A DNA stretch of 64,000 bases from Marispirochaeta aestuarii. GTDB taxonomy: Bacteria > Spirochaetota > Spirochaetia > JC444 > Marispirochaetaceae. The notes beneath the pieces are model-generated. The model was given only the letters and a program-made list of their open reading frames with translations. It ran no database searches and was not told the origin of the DNA. The stretch lies in NCBI RefSeq assembly GCF_002087085.1, contig NZ_MWQY01000008.1, positions 124,001 through 188,000 of the forward strand, read 5' to 3'. Both the position numbers and the translations under genes were made by a program. Shown piece after piece: positions 7,720-16,586 of this stretch (position 1 is its first letter; every line of letters begins with the position of its first letter).

Positions 7720-9002
7720 TGATAGCATTGACACTATTCTCAACATTACTGATTTTTCTTTTACTTCGAGTACCTATTGCAGCCGCATTGGGGCTTTCTA
7801 CTGCGTTAGCAGTACTTCAGGCAGACTTGCCTTTGACGCTGATCGTTCAAAGGATGGTTGTTTCCAATGATTCATTTCCACTCATGGCAATACCGTTCTT
7901 TATTCTCGCAGGAAATGTAATGACCTATGGAGGTGTATCCCGCAGGATTGTAGCCTTTGCGGACACCCTTGTAGGCTGGATGACAGGAGGATTAGGTCTC
8001 GTTGCAACCGTTTCAGGTGTATTTTTCTCCGCCATATCGGGTTCCTCAGCTGCTACAACTGCTGCCGTTGGCTCGGTTCTGTTTCCGGAAATGGAGAAGA
8101 GAGGGTATGACCGATCATTCTCAGCCGCAATAGTCGCGGCTGCCGGGGAAACAGGGATTATTATTCCTCCCAGCGTAGTCATGGTTGTATATGGAGTTAT
8201 TGCCGGTGTGTCTATTGGAGACATGTTTCTCGGAGGTTTCGGGCCTGGCTTACTGATGGGTTTCTCGATGACAGTTCTAATTTACGTTCTATCCCGTAAA
8301 AAAGGACTGCAGAGTACATCGAAATTCGTCGGGTTCAAACAAGTTATAAAGTCTTTTTCAAGTGCAATCTGGGGATTGATGATGCCCGTAATAATCCTGG
8401 GAGGAATCTACGGCGGTATCTTTACTCCAACAGAAGCGGCTGTTGTAGCTGTACTATGGGGCATTTTTGTAGGATTTTTTATCTATAAAGATTTAAAAGC
8501 TGCAGATTTGCCTAAGATCCTGAGAAAATCGGCAATCGGAGCCGCAGTAATTATGTTCATAATGAATGCTGCGGGACTGTTCAGCTGGATTATCACCAGC
8601 GAACAGATTCCACACAAACTGGCACAATCATTTGTAGCAATATCTGGTGGCAGCGAAATAATCTTTCTCATGTTAATAAATGTTTTACTGCTCATTACCG
8701 GTACAATGATCAATGCCTCAGCGGCTATCACAATCCTGGCGCCCATTCTGGTTCCTGTTGCGATGACTTTCAATATAGATCTCGTGTTCTTTGGTGTATT
8801 GATGGTTGTCAACATGGCGATCGGATGCATCACCCCGCCTGTCGGTGTCGATCTGTTCGTTGCAACAACTATATCCGGAGTACCTATAGAAAAAATCGCT
8901 AAAGCGATTTTCCCATTCCTGGTTGTTTTGATTGTCGATTTGATTCTTATCACATATGTGCAGGATATCATTATGTGGCTGCCAAACATGTTCGGTGGCT
9001 GA
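7719..9002 (+). CDS. TRAP transporter large permease (DctM family)
   Basis: Translocation subunit of 427 residues, the family's normal length, with about 12 hydrophobic helices. DctM hallmarks seen are PLMAIPFFILAGNVM, AISGSSAATTAAVGS, GIIIPPSVVMVVYG and the C-terminal ITPPVGVDLFVATTISG. Its ATG shares a base with the dctQ stop. It is followed 32 nt later by the tartrate dehydratase alpha gene, linking transport directly to a hydroxy-acid dehydratase. Confidence 0.93.
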   Translation: MIALTLFSTLLIFLLLRVPIAAALGLSTALAVLQADLPLTLIVQRMVVSNDSFPLMAIPFFILAGNVMTYGGVSRRIVAFADTLVGWMTGGLGLVATVSGVFFSAISGSSAATTAAVGSVLFPEMEKRGYDRSFSAAIVAAAGETGIIIPPSVVMVVYGVIAGVSIGDMFLGGFGPGLLMGFSMTVLIYVLSRKKGLQSTSKFVGFKQVIKSFSSAIWGLMMPVIILGGIYGGIFTPTEAAVVAVLWGIFVGFFIYKDLKAADLPKILRKSAIGAAVIMFIMNAAGLFSWIITSEQIPHKLAQSFVAISGGSEIIFLMLINVLLLITGTMINASAAITILAPILVPVAMTFNIDLVFFGVLMVVNMAIGCITPPVGVDLFVATTISGVPIEKIAKAIFPFLVVLIVDLILITYVQDIIMWLPNMFGG

Positions 9003-9034
9003 ACAATTTTCTTTATGCTTATTAAGGAGTGAAT

Positions 9035-9925
9035 ATGTTCGACAAAGAAAAGTTTACAGAAATTGTAAGCAATTTCGTTACCATGTCGGGGAAAATACTA
9101 CCCGATGATGTTACACAAAAGCTGGAAGAGCTAAAAAACGCCGAAACAGGTGAACTGGCCAAAACAGTATATAAATGTTACTTCGACAATCAGGAACTAG
9201 CACGTAAGCTATCCAGGCCCAGTTGTCAGGATACCGGGGTTATAAATTTCTATGTGAATGCAGGCGAGCATTTTCCCGCTTTAGGCCAGATTAACGATTG
9301 CCTGAAAGAAGCAGTCAGACGTTCGACAGCCGAAGCGCCCCTTCGCCACAATACGGTAGCAATCTTCGATGAAAAAAATGAAGGTACCAATGTCGGCGAG
9401 CGTGCTCCGTATATCCACTGGGAGATTGTTCCCGATAGCGATAAAATCGAAATAAAACCCTACATGTCCGGCGGCGGTTGCAGCCTGCCGGGAAGAGCGA
9501 TCACCTTGATGCCCTCCGCAGGCTACGAGGCTATTGTGCAGTATGTCTTCGATACAATCGTTGATTGGGGAATCAACGCATGTCCTCCTCTTCTGGTCGG
9601 CATTGGAATAGCGGGATCAGTTGAAAATGCTGCAGTTCTGTCAAAAAAAGCCCTGTTGAGGCCAATCGACGAACGTCATCCTAATCCAAAGGGTGCCCAA
9701 ATGGAAAAGGACCTGGAAAAAGGCCTGAACGAACTCGGATTAGGGCCGCAGGGAATATCAGGGAGATCCACCGTAATGGGAGTCCATATTGAAACTGCAG
9801 CGCGTCATCCGTCCACTATTTCAGTGGCTATCAATGTTGGATGCTGGTCCCATCGTTGGGGAGATATCATCATTGATAAGGATATGAATTATGAAATCAT
9901 CTCTCATAAGGGGGCTAAAATATGA
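9035..9925 (+). CDS. ttdA: L(+)-tartrate dehydratase-like alpha subunit (class I fumarase family)
   Basis: Catalytic [4Fe-4S] subunit of a two-component class I hydro-lyase. Along its whole length it resembles TtdA of Escherichia coli more than fumarase, for example [41 protein letters not shown]. Cluster cysteines are likely Cys64, Cys149 (GGGCSLPGR) and Cys183 (NACPPLLVG). Start chosen at the ATG 9035 with AAGGAG at 9024-9029; an in-frame GTG at 9029 lies inside that box. The likely reaction is dehydration of tartrate to oxaloacetate, using substrate imported by the upstream TRAP system. Fumarate/malate or another C4 hydroxy acid remains possible. Confidence 0.88.
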   Translation: MFDKEKFTEIVSNFVTMSGKILPDDVTQKLEELKNAETGELAKTVYKCYFDNQELARKLSRPSCQDTGVINFYVNAGEHFPALGQINDCLKEAVRRSTAEAPLRHNTVAIFDEKNEGTNVGERAPYIHWEIVPDSDKIEIKPYMSGGGCSLPGRAITLMPSAGYEAIVQYVFDTIVDWGINACPPLLVGIGIAGSVENAAVLSKKALLRPIDERHPNPKGAQMEKDLEKGLNELGLGPQGISGRSTVMGVHIETAARHPSTISVAINVGCWSHRWGDIIIDKDMNYEIISHKGAKI

Positions 9926-10530
9926 AGAAGATCCTGTCAACACCTGTTTCGGCCGAAGACCTCAAGGATATCAAGATAGGCGATATAATATATCTGAACG
10001 GAACGGTAGTAACATGCCGGGACGTTGCCCATCGCCGTCTGATTGAATACGGAAGAGAACTGCCGGTTGATCTTAAGGGCGGGTGCATTTTTCATGCAGG
10101 ACCGATCGTGAGAAAAAAAGGCGACGGAAAGTTCGAAATGGTTTCCATCGGCCCGACAACCAGCATGAGGATGGAAAAATTCGAAAAGGAATTCATCAAG
10201 GAGACCGGCGTAAAGGTTATCGTCGGTAAAGGCGGAATGGCCGAAAAAACTGCAGAAGGATGCCGGGAATACAAAGCCATCCACTGCGTTATACCTGCAG
10301 GCTGCGCTGTTATGGCTGCAGTGGAATTTGAAGAGATTATCGGAGCCGAATGGACAGACCTGGGCATGCCGGAGACACTGTGGATAAGCAGAGTAAAGGA
10401 ATTCGGCCCATTGATTGTTTCTATCGACGCCGAAGGAAATAATCTTTTTGAAAAAAACAAGAAAGTATTCAACAAGAGAAAAGAACAGCAGGTTAAAGAG
10501 ATTTCTGAAAAAGTCAGGTTCATAAAATAA
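9922..10530 (+). CDS. ttdB: L(+)-tartrate dehydratase-like beta subunit
   Basis: Beta subunit of the same hydro-lyase, 202 residues, matching TtdB in order and length: [71 protein letters not shown]. The ATG overlaps the alpha stop by 4 nt, as expected for a stoichiometric complex. In this family the beta domain completes the active site that holds the hydroxy-acid substrate. A terminator follows directly, so this is the last gene of the transport/dehydratase message. Confidence 0.88.
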   Translation: MKKILSTPVSAEDLKDIKIGDIIYLNGTVVTCRDVAHRRLIEYGRELPVDLKGGCIFHAGPIVRKKGDGKFEMVSIGPTTSMRMEKFEKEFIKETGVKVIVGKGGMAEKTAEGCREYKAIHCVIPAGCAVMAAVEFEEIIGAEWTDLGMPETLWISRVKEFGPLIVSIDAEGNNLFEKNKKVFNKRKEQQVKEISEKVRFIK

Positions 10531-10537
10531 GCCCTCG

Positions 10538-10575
10538 GCCGTGCTTCCAACGAATGAAGCACGGCAAATTTATCT
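10538..10575 (+). terminator. Rho-independent terminator after ttdB-like gene
   Basis: Perfect 10-bp GC-rich stem GCCGTGCTTC/GAAGCACGGC (10538-10547 and 10556-10565) with an 8-nt loop and an A/T-rich tail, 8 nt after the ttdB stop. It separates the operon from the GntR gene. Confidence 0.8.
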
Positions 10576-10621
10576 TTATTCTATGTAACATGTATGATAT
10601 ATTCCATCTCAGGAATAAGAT

Positions 10622-11284
10622 ATGCTTAAACAGATTATAGTATTACCCATACGTGAAAGAGTAGCTTCGGAGTTAAGAAATGCCATTTTCTCCGGGAAGT
10701 TCGGTCCCGGATACGAATTACGACAGGATTATCTAGCCAAGAAGTTCGGAGTCTCCCGTATGCCTGTTCGGGAGGCTTTACATATTCTCTCCGGTGAAGG
10801 GATTGTGGAACTCAGGACAAACAAGGGAGCAATTGTAAAAGAAATCTCCAAGGACTTTGTCAGGGAACACTTTGAACTAAGATTAATACTGGAGTGCGAG
10901 GCAATCGCAAAAGCATGCATTCATGTTAAGGATATCTCCGAACTGGAATATATCCACGCCCAGCAGAAACAAGCAATCGATGCATTGGATGTGGAAGAAA
11001 TCAGCATGTGTAACCAGGCATTTCATATGTTTATATGGAAAAACGCGAATAATAAGAAAATGGAAATGATGCTGGAAAACCTTTGGAATGGATTATCAAC
11101 CGGGATAGTGGTCGCACCCCGCATACATGCAACAGAATCCTACCAGGAACATAGTCAAATGATTGATGCTATAAAAGACAGAAATCCGGAACTGGCTCGG
11201 GATATCATGAAAAAACATATAACGCGCAGCATGGGAAATATGCTGATGGGGATATCCGATCATAAAAACAGCTTAGAAGATTAA
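10622..11284 (+). CDS. GntR family transcriptional regulator (FCD-type)
   Basis: A 220-residue regulator. An N-terminal winged HTH (about residues 8-75: LRNAIFSGKFGPGYELRQ, AKKFGVSRMPVREALHIL, GEGIVELRTNKGAIV) is followed by an all-helical FCD ligand-binding domain with acidic/His metal-site residues. It follows the TRAP/tartrate operon but has its own terminator-isolated unit. It most likely represses that operon through the 26-bp palindrome over its start site, released by the transported hydroxy acid or a product. That link is inferred from position. Confidence 0.9.
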   Translation: MLKQIIVLPIRERVASELRNAIFSGKFGPGYELRQDYLAKKFGVSRMPVREALHILSGEGIVELRTNKGAIVKEISKDFVREHFELRLILECEAIAKACIHVKDISELEYIHAQQKQAIDALDVEEISMCNQAFHMFIWKNANNKKMEMMLENLWNGLSTGIVVAPRIHATESYQEHSQMIDAIKDRNPELARDIMKKHITRSMGNMLMGISDHKNSLED

Positions 11285-11305
11285 ATATTTTTTAACCTGA
11301 AATAA

Positions 11306-11338
11306 TAGAGGTCATCATGTTGTACATGATGACCTCTA
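11306..11338. terminator. Bidirectional terminator between convergent genes
   Basis: Perfect 15-bp inverted repeat with a 3-nt loop (arms 11306-11320 and 11324-11338). It sits between the ends of the GntR gene and the oppositely oriented transketolase-family gene, so it can serve both strands. Confidence 0.75.
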
Positions 11339-11370
11339 AAACTGTCAGCCCGATATTTATTATATCCTGA

Positions 11371-13692
11371 TTAACTCAAGGCTTTACGCAGGGTTTCAAG
11401 CCGTTTATTCCGGTCCTTCACAAAGCGCTCTATGCCGTCGGCTATATGGTCGGGAGAAAGATGGGCCTCCTCCAGGACCTCGTCTATACTGCCTCCGGTA
11501 CGCCAGTTGTTGTCCCAATCGGGACTCAGGGCGTACTCCTCGGAGAACTTGTTGAAGAGCCAGGGCAGCATAAGCGTGCGGGACGAGGTGGTAACCACGG
11601 TGGAATTCTGCTGGTCCGCGGGACTCAGAATGGAGTTTTTATAGGCCTCATCCTGCATCTCGAAGAGCTCGGCGCTGGCGGATACAACGATCTTGACGTT
11701 CAGCCCCCGCCTGTCCAGTTCCGGCAGAGCCTTGATCATGTTGCTCACTGCGCCGGTCCCCTGTACGATGATCGTACCCCCCTTATCCTCTCCGGGCTTG
11801 TAGTCCCGCATAAGGTAGGCGCCTCTGGCGGCCTCGTAGTGGTGGGCCATGCCGATGGCCTTACGGTCGGGAATCTCGATATTCGGCCGGGTCAGGTGCA
11901 GGGCAATAATGGGAACATCCTGACTGAAAGCCGCCGCAAGAAGTACCGGTACGTCGTTGTATTCCCAGGGATGCAGATTGATCACCTTGCCTTTGGGGAA
12001 GAACTGGGTAACCCCGGGGGAGAATACGCCGAAGTGGGTACGGCTGTCCTCGGCGGTTTCCGGTCCCGAGTGGCCGGCAATCCAGAGCACCTTGCCGGTT
12101 TTATACTCACAATCCTGGGCCAGCTGGCTGAAGAGCCGGAAAGGGCCGTAGAGCAGGTACGAAAAACTTCCGTAGGTGGAGGTTGCCCCCCAGAAGCCTT
12201 CGAACTCCTTCTCGGGTTCCTTCGCCATATTGACGGAAGCGAGCCCCGCCAGAATACCGGCATTGGAAAACTCGGTGATCTCCTGGGGCAGCATTATACC
12301 GTCTTCCGTGCCGACCCTCTCGTACCAGCCGTAGCCTTTGGTGTCGCCGTAATCCGAGGCAAAGCCGGAGATATTGGTGGAACCCGATAAATCCGCGGAG
12401 CTGATAATAAAGAGGGGTCTGTCGTACTCCTTTTTACCGAAGGCATTGGCCCAGGCGCCCCACTGGGCGAGGGCTGCGCGGTTGGAGTTCTTGGTCCCCG
12501 GTTTTGCCCACATGTCCTCGGGGTACTTTTTGAAGTCGTAGAGCCGCTTGTCCTTGAAGGGGTTGCCCTTTTTCCCCAGAACAAAGCTTTTCGACACCTC
12601 CGGCACGCTGTCGCCGATTTCAACCAGGCGCTCCGCCAGATAGTCAACCAGAGCCGTGTCCGAGGCCAGCACATCCATGACCACCTTAAGGTTGGACCGG
12701 AACTCCTCCTTCAACAAGGCGGGGTCGGCAGGGGCTTTTCCGCCCATGTTCACGAAATTGACCCCGTATTTATCGGCGAACTCCTTCTTGACCTGCCAGA
12801 AGGCCTCGCTGTTCATGGGATGGGCAGCACCGTGGGATGCATTGTCGTATTTTCCATAGCCCCGGCCTTTGCGGGTTTTGAACCACAGGGCACTGGGGAC
12901 CCGGTCGGGATTGGGAGAGCTCATCATGGCGGTCATTCCCCTGGCCAGGGATTCCCAGTCGCTGCCGTTTTCGGCACCGAATACCCGCCACCCGTGGGGA
13001 GCGAACCAGTCCTCGGGAGTTCCATATACGACATCGCTGGCCTTGTGATCGTCGATACCGTAGTCGTTCCAGTCCACCATGTAGTAGAGGTTATCCAGGG
13101 CAAGGCCCCAGGCGGAATTGGCCGTCTCGTGGGTAGCCCCGGGGGTGAGCCCGCCTTCGCCTTCAAAAATAAATACCTTGGCTCCGTCGACCTTTGCCCG
13201 CTTCAGGGCTACCGCAATACCCGCCGCCGCGGGGCTGCCATGGCCTGAAGGCCCGGTGTTGAACTTCAGAAAGAGGGTCTTGCCGGAGGCTTCGGCATGG
13301 CCGGAAAGTCCTCCCCGGTGACGGAAGCCCAGCAGGTCTTCCCAGGTGAGGATCCTCTCCTGGGGCTGGGTGCTCAGAAAACGTTTGTCCCCGGTTCTTT
13401 CATACTTGAGCTTCAAAGCCTCGTTGAAAACCGCCAGGGAGGTATAAATCAGGGGAACTGTATGCCCGGCACCAAGAACAAAACGGTCGGCAAAGCGCTT
13501 TCCCGGATCCCGAAGATCCCAGCGCATGGCGCCGCTCAAAGTCGTCATCAGAAAGGCATGGACCTTTGACCGGGAACCACCGGGATGCCCGCTCTGACGA
13601 TAGTTCAGAATAATATCCAGCAGCTGATCAATAAGGTCCTTTGTCTTTTCCCAATACTGAAAATCACCTTTAATCTTTTCCAATGAATCCAT
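11371..13692 (-). CDS. Transketolase-family thiamine diphosphate enzyme
   Basis: A 773-residue protein with the full transketolase layout: N-terminal ThDP domain (GHPGGS near residue 36; HRGGLSGHAEASG; NTGPSGHGSPAAAGIAVAL; a GEGG...N ThDP/Mg motif near 178-210 with MVDWNDYGID), a central pyrimidine-binding domain and a C-terminal domain. It is about 100 residues longer than pentose-phosphate transketolases, and its GEGGLTPGATHE differs from the usual GDG-x-x-xEG. A specialised acyloin or sugar-acid substrate is therefore more likely than the housekeeping reaction. It is preceded by its own GntR regulator on the same strand. Confidence 0.82.
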   Translation of the reverse strand: MDSLEKIKGDFQYWEKTKDLIDQLLDIILNYRQSGHPGGSRSKVHAFLMTTLSGAMRWDLRDPGKRFADRFVLGAGHTVPLIYTSLAVFNEALKLKYERTGDKRFLSTQPQERILTWEDLLGFRHRGGLSGHAEASGKTLFLKFNTGPSGHGSPAAAGIAVALKRAKVDGAKVFIFEGEGGLTPGATHETANSAWGLALDNLYYMVDWNDYGIDDHKASDVVYGTPEDWFAPHGWRVFGAENGSDWESLARGMTAMMSSPNPDRVPSALWFKTRKGRGYGKYDNASHGAAHPMNSEAFWQVKKEFADKYGVNFVNMGGKAPADPALLKEEFRSNLKVVMDVLASDTALVDYLAERLVEIGDSVPEVSKSFVLGKKGNPFKDKRLYDFKKYPEDMWAKPGTKNSNRAALAQWGAWANAFGKKEYDRPLFIISSADLSGSTNISGFASDYGDTKGYGWYERVGTEDGIMLPQEITEFSNAGILAGLASVNMAKEPEKEFEGFWGATSTYGSFSYLLYGPFRLFSQLAQDCEYKTGKVLWIAGHSGPETAEDSRTHFGVFSPGVTQFFPKGKVINLHPWEYNDVPVLLAAAFSQDVPIIALHLTRPNIEIPDRKAIGMAHHYEAARGAYLMRDYKPGEDKGGTIIVQGTGAVSNMIKALPELDRRGLNVKIVVSASAELFEMQDEAYKNSILSPADQQNSTVVTTSSRTLMLPWLFNKFSEEYALSPDWDNNWRTGGSIDEVLEEAHLSPDHIADGIERFVKDRNKRLETLRKALS

Positions 13693-13750
13693 TATGTCTC
13701 CTTTCCTTGCTCAGACTTATATTGATGGGTCCCTCGGGACCTCCGGATAT

Positions 13751-14452
13751 TCATGCATGACTGGGGAAATCGTCCCCCATCTGCTTGAGAATGGGCACAT
13801 AGGCGTCCTGGATGTGCTCCCGCATCATGGAGTCGGCCTCCAGGGGGTCCCCTTTAAGGATGACGTCCACCAGCCGCCTGTGCCAGTCTTTCTGTACCTC
13901 CGCCTTCGAGCCCCGCCGCCACTGAACACTGCTCATGAGAAGCCAGAACAGGTTGGCCTGACGCAGGCTTTTGACCAGGGTCTCATGCCCGGTGAGTTTT
14001 GCCAAAAGCAGATGGAACTTGTAATGGGTATCGTAGATTATCTGCTGGGTGTCCTCGGTGTAGGGGGTTTCGTCCAGTTTCCTGGCAATCTCGTACAGGC
14101 CCTGGGCCTTCTCCCTGGTCAGGGTTATGGCCAGGATACGGGCCGCCTGGCACTCCACGGCCTCCCGGAGCACATACATATCCTTGACCTTCTGGGCCGT
14201 CGGAACGGTAACCACGCAGCCCCACTGGGGCCGGTACTCGACCAGGCCTTCCTGCTCCAGCCGTTTCATGGCCTCCAGCACCGGAATCTGACTTGACTGG
14301 GTTCTCTCCGCAAGTTTTCTGCGGGGAAGTCTGCTGCCGGGGGGAAACTCCCCGGTGAGAATCATCTTAAGGATGCTGTTGTAAACCCTTTCGGCGGTGG
14401 TAATAAAAACAGAACCGTCGCCGGCACTCTTTTCTTCGATCGTATTGGTCAT
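13751..14452 (-). CDS. GntR family transcriptional regulator (FCD-type)
   Basis: About 233 residues with an N-terminal winged HTH (ILTGEFPPGSRLPRRKLAE, PVLEAMKRLEQEGLVEY) and a C-terminal FCD helical domain. Start chosen at the ATG 14452. An upstream TTG at 14485 would read through what looks like the promoter (TTGACT, 17 nt, TAGCAT on the minus strand), and no ribosome site precedes 14452, so the message may have a very short leader. It lies 58 nt upstream of the transketolase-family gene on the same strand, and probably controls that gene and itself. Confidence 0.85.
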   Translation of the reverse strand: MTNTIEEKSAGDGSVFITTAERVYNSILKMILTGEFPPGSRLPRRKLAERTQSSQIPVLEAMKRLEQEGLVEYRPQWGCVVTVPTAQKVKDMYVLREAVECQAARILAITLTREKAQGLYEIARKLDETPYTEDTQQIIYDTHYKFHLLLAKLTGHETLVKSLRQANLFWLLMSSVQWRRGSKAEVQKDWHRRLVDVILKGDPLEADSMMREHIQDAYVPILKQMGDDFPSHA

Positions 14453-14466
14453 ATATGGTATATATG
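14450..14466. promoter_or_regulatory. Palindromic site over GntR start codon
   Basis: CATATAT-GGT-ATATATG: perfect 7-bp arms around a 3-bp centre. The site spans the region between the predicted -10 and the start codon of the GntR gene (13751-14452), which suits autoregulation. Confidence 0.5.
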
Positions 14467-14488
14467 CTATAGCAACAGTATCCAAGAG

Positions 14489-15022
14489 TCAAGTTTTCTG
14501 GAATGAAAATGAAAAGGAATGGCCCGGCCGGGGATTCAACAGGGGCCGCCGGTTGTCCGGAAGAATGGTATCCCGCTTTCTTACAGCCCGTTGAAACCAG
14601 GCCCGCACCAGGGCGGCATCTTCGCGCCACAAGTAGAGGTCGGCGAATCCGCTGCGTAAATTATCTGCCAGACGGGGCGGAATAATGTCCCGCTTGACCA
14701 GGGAAGGGCTTCCGGCGGAACAGGTGGGAAGAAGCACACCGAAAAGACCTGTGTGCAGGTAGCGATCTGTTTTCATCAGGGAGGCAAAGATCTCCCGGTC
14801 GACCTGATCGGATGCAGCCGTCTGGGGACCGACCAGGACAATCGTGGCGACGGCGTTCCGGATGTGGTTATCCTTTACCTCGGCTTCCGGCAAGCCTGCG
14901 GTAATCTCGCTGCTGTCGGTACAGCGCAGGCAGTCGCTCCGAATGAGTCGCTGAAACAGCAGCGCATACTCCTGGTCGATCGGTTGGAGATAACAGATGT
15001 GAATTCTGAAGGGTGATATCAA
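14489..15022 (-). CDS. TIR-like domain protein (MTH538/DUF1863 type)
   Basis: About 177 residues. The sequence fits the TIR-like DUF1863 fold: an N-terminal strand FRIHICYL with a following acidic helix, NAVATIVLVGPQTAASDQVD followed by REI, and a C-terminal IIPPRLADNLRSGFADLY with a W-containing segment, as in ThsB-type proteins. The start taken is the TTG at 15022, because GGGGAGGAGAG lies just before it; an ATG at 15058 has no ribosome site. Such proteins act in Thoeris-type defence or signalling, but no ThsA-like partner lies nearby. The 34-bp element at 15086-15119 lies upstream. Confidence 0.7.
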   Translation of the reverse strand: MISPFRIHICYLQPIDQEYALLFQRLIRSDCLRCTDSSEITAGLPEAEVKDNHIRNAVATIVLVGPQTAASDQVDREIFASLMKTDRYLHTGLFGVLLPTCSAGSPSLVKRDIIPPRLADNLRSGFADLYLWREDAALVRAWFQRAVRKRDTILPDNRRPLLNPRPGHSFSFSFQKT

Positions 15023-15085
15023 AGCTCTCCTCCCCTGAAAACTGGTATATACACCCATTTTTCAGTCGGGAGAAGCAAATCGTCA

Positions 15086-15119
15086 ATTGGCCAGGGGGCT
15101 AATGTATGAAAAAGTAGAC
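15086..15119 (-). promoter_or_regulatory. 34-bp promoter/operator element, copy 1 (upstream of TIR-like gene)
   Basis: Matches the element at 16587-16620 at 27 of 34 positions. Conserved parts are ATTGGCC, AATGTAT and AAAAGTAGAC on the plus strand. It ends about 92 nt before the TIR-like start codon, almost the same distance as copy 2 from its gene. It is probably a binding site or promoter for a shared regulator, perhaps the adjacent LuxR-type protein. Confidence 0.6.
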
Positions 15120-15120
15120 T

Positions 15121-15975
15121 TCAAGCTTCCCCTTCGTCGTCCCAGCGGTTATGACGACAGAGATCGATAAGCGCCCAGCGGTTATCCACCCCCATCTTGT
15201 CGAAGATGGAGGCCAGGTGTGCCTTGACGGTTGAACGGGAAATCCCCAGCCGCTGGGACAGCTCGACATTGCTTCCGCCGTAGAGGATCAGAGCCCGGAG
15301 GACCCGTTTTTCCGCGGCTGTTATTCCCCGGGAATCCAGATCGAAGGGTTCAGCCTCCTTCCGGTACCCCTCCACCTCTTCGGTCAGATCAGCAAGCCTC
15401 TCCTGAAACTGCCGGGACTTGCGCTTCTGTTCCCGTTTCAGCCGCCGGATATACGCGGTCTGTCGCCTGGAGAAGGCGACATACTTTTTCAACTCATCGG
15501 CATATATAAAAAAGAGCAGAATTCCAACCAGAAGCAGGTACAGCACTGCATTGATGCCCCTGCCGATACTGTAGTCCGGATCGACAGCGGCGGAGGCCAG
15601 TATTACCGTAATAAAAATGTAGGCCAGATAGACACCGAGTTTCAGTTTGAAACCCCGTCTGAGGAGGCCATGCTTTAAAGCGATAATGAAGGAGACGGCA
15701 TAGAGTCCCAGACCGTAGACCGACTCATAATCATCAAAAACGGCGATGGTACCCACCAGAAGAGGAAGAAAGGTCTGGACCCATCTGGCAAAACCGAAAC
15801 GGAGCCGGGCGGTAAAGAGGATAAGCAGACTGAAAAGGAAGACAAGATAGACCCGGAAATACTGAAGGGCAGCGACAAAACCGGCCCCGGCGGCAATGGA
15901 AAGCAGGTTCACCGCCGCCGCCGCAAAGCCGACAGAGGCGAACAGGTAGCCTATCCGCCTCTGAACAGGACTCAT
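15121..15975 (-). CDS. Membrane-anchored LuxR-type transcriptional regulator
   Basis: A 284-residue protein. The N-terminal half has about six hydrophobic helices (to about residue 165). A charged, coiled-coil-like linker rich in K/R/E follows (about 170-210), then a C-terminal LuxR/GerE HTH (TAAEKRVLRALILYGGSN, LSQRLGISRSTVKAHLASIF). It would sense a membrane or small-molecule signal and act on DNA from the membrane. The start overlaps the stop of the upstream unknown gene by 4 nt, so the two are co-translated. The shared 34-bp element before both units is a candidate target. Confidence 0.85.
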   Translation of the reverse strand: MSPVQRRIGYLFASVGFAAAAVNLLSIAAGAGFVAALQYFRVYLVFLFSLLILFTARLRFGFARWVQTFLPLLVGTIAVFDDYESVYGLGLYAVSFIIALKHGLLRRGFKLKLGVYLAYIFITVILASAAVDPDYSIGRGINAVLYLLLVGILLFFIYADELKKYVAFSRRQTAYIRRLKREQKRKSRQFQERLADLTEEVEGYRKEAEPFDLDSRGITAAEKRVLRALILYGGSNVELSQRLGISRSTVKAHLASIFDKMGVDNRWALIDLCRHNRWDDEGEA

Positions 15976-16526
15976 ACCGACCAGAACCCCCGGATGGATT
16001 CCTCAAGGTCCATGATCTCGTCCATTTCCCGGTGAGGATGGGCAAGGATATCGCTGCGAAGCTGTTCCATGATCTCTTCGGCGTTCCAGACTCCCGCAGC
16101 TACGGGATTGTACTTCGTGTTATGCATGTCCTTGTCCATGTCACGAAGGTATCCCGCAACCATCTGCAGTTTCAAGAGGTTCATTCCCCGGGTAATAACA
16201 CCGGGGTCCCCGCCGCAGAACTGCATGATCGGCTGCAGACGGTGCTCCAGGCAGCAGTCATCCTCTTTTGTGTGAAGAAAAAACTCTTTGGTACCCTCCA
16301 GCTGGGCGAGGACGTAGATGGAGACATGCTGAATCGAGGTCTGCATGGCATGCTCGCAGCCGGCAAGAAAAGGAAGAGCCCCGATCAGTCTGGCGGTTTT
16401 TTTGGCTTCCAGCTTTCTTCTGAACTCCCTGTCCATGTTGAAGGATACGGCCGTGCGTTCCACGATCCAGTGCCAGAGGGCGGCATTGAAGTCCGTACTT
16501 TTTTTCATTGTTTCCATTGCGGTCAT
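15972..16526 (-). CDS. Conserved hypothetical protein
   Basis: Not recognised. It is 184 residues, soluble and mostly helical, with no signal peptide. It has several Cys/His residues (GCEHAMQ, DDCCLEH, QFCGGDP), so a metal or cofactor site is possible. GGAGGT precedes the ATG by 8 nt. It overlaps the LuxR-type regulator by 4 nt (ATGA), which suggests a functional pair such as a sensor partner. The 34-bp element lies about 90 nt upstream. Confidence 0.8.
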   Translation of the reverse strand: MTAMETMKKSTDFNAALWHWIVERTAVSFNMDREFRRKLEAKKTARLIGALPFLAGCEHAMQTSIQHVSIYVLAQLEGTKEFFLHTKEDDCCLEHRLQPIMQFCGGDPGVITRGMNLLKLQMVAGYLRDMDKDMHNTKYNPVAAGVWNAEEIMEQLRSDILAHPHREMDEIMDLEESIRGFWSV

Positions 16527-16586
16527 AAAAATACCTCCGTAATTTTTGTGGGCTCCTCACTATAAAACAAGCGGGTCGACGGAGGT

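Noticed and set aside
11446-12390. 314-residue plus-strand frame opposite the transketolase-family gene
   Set aside because: No recognisable motif and fully antisense to a well-supported gene.
14489-15022. Complete Thoeris system
   Set aside because: Only a ThsB-like TIR protein is present; no ThsA-type (SIR2/SLOG) gene lies within the window around it.
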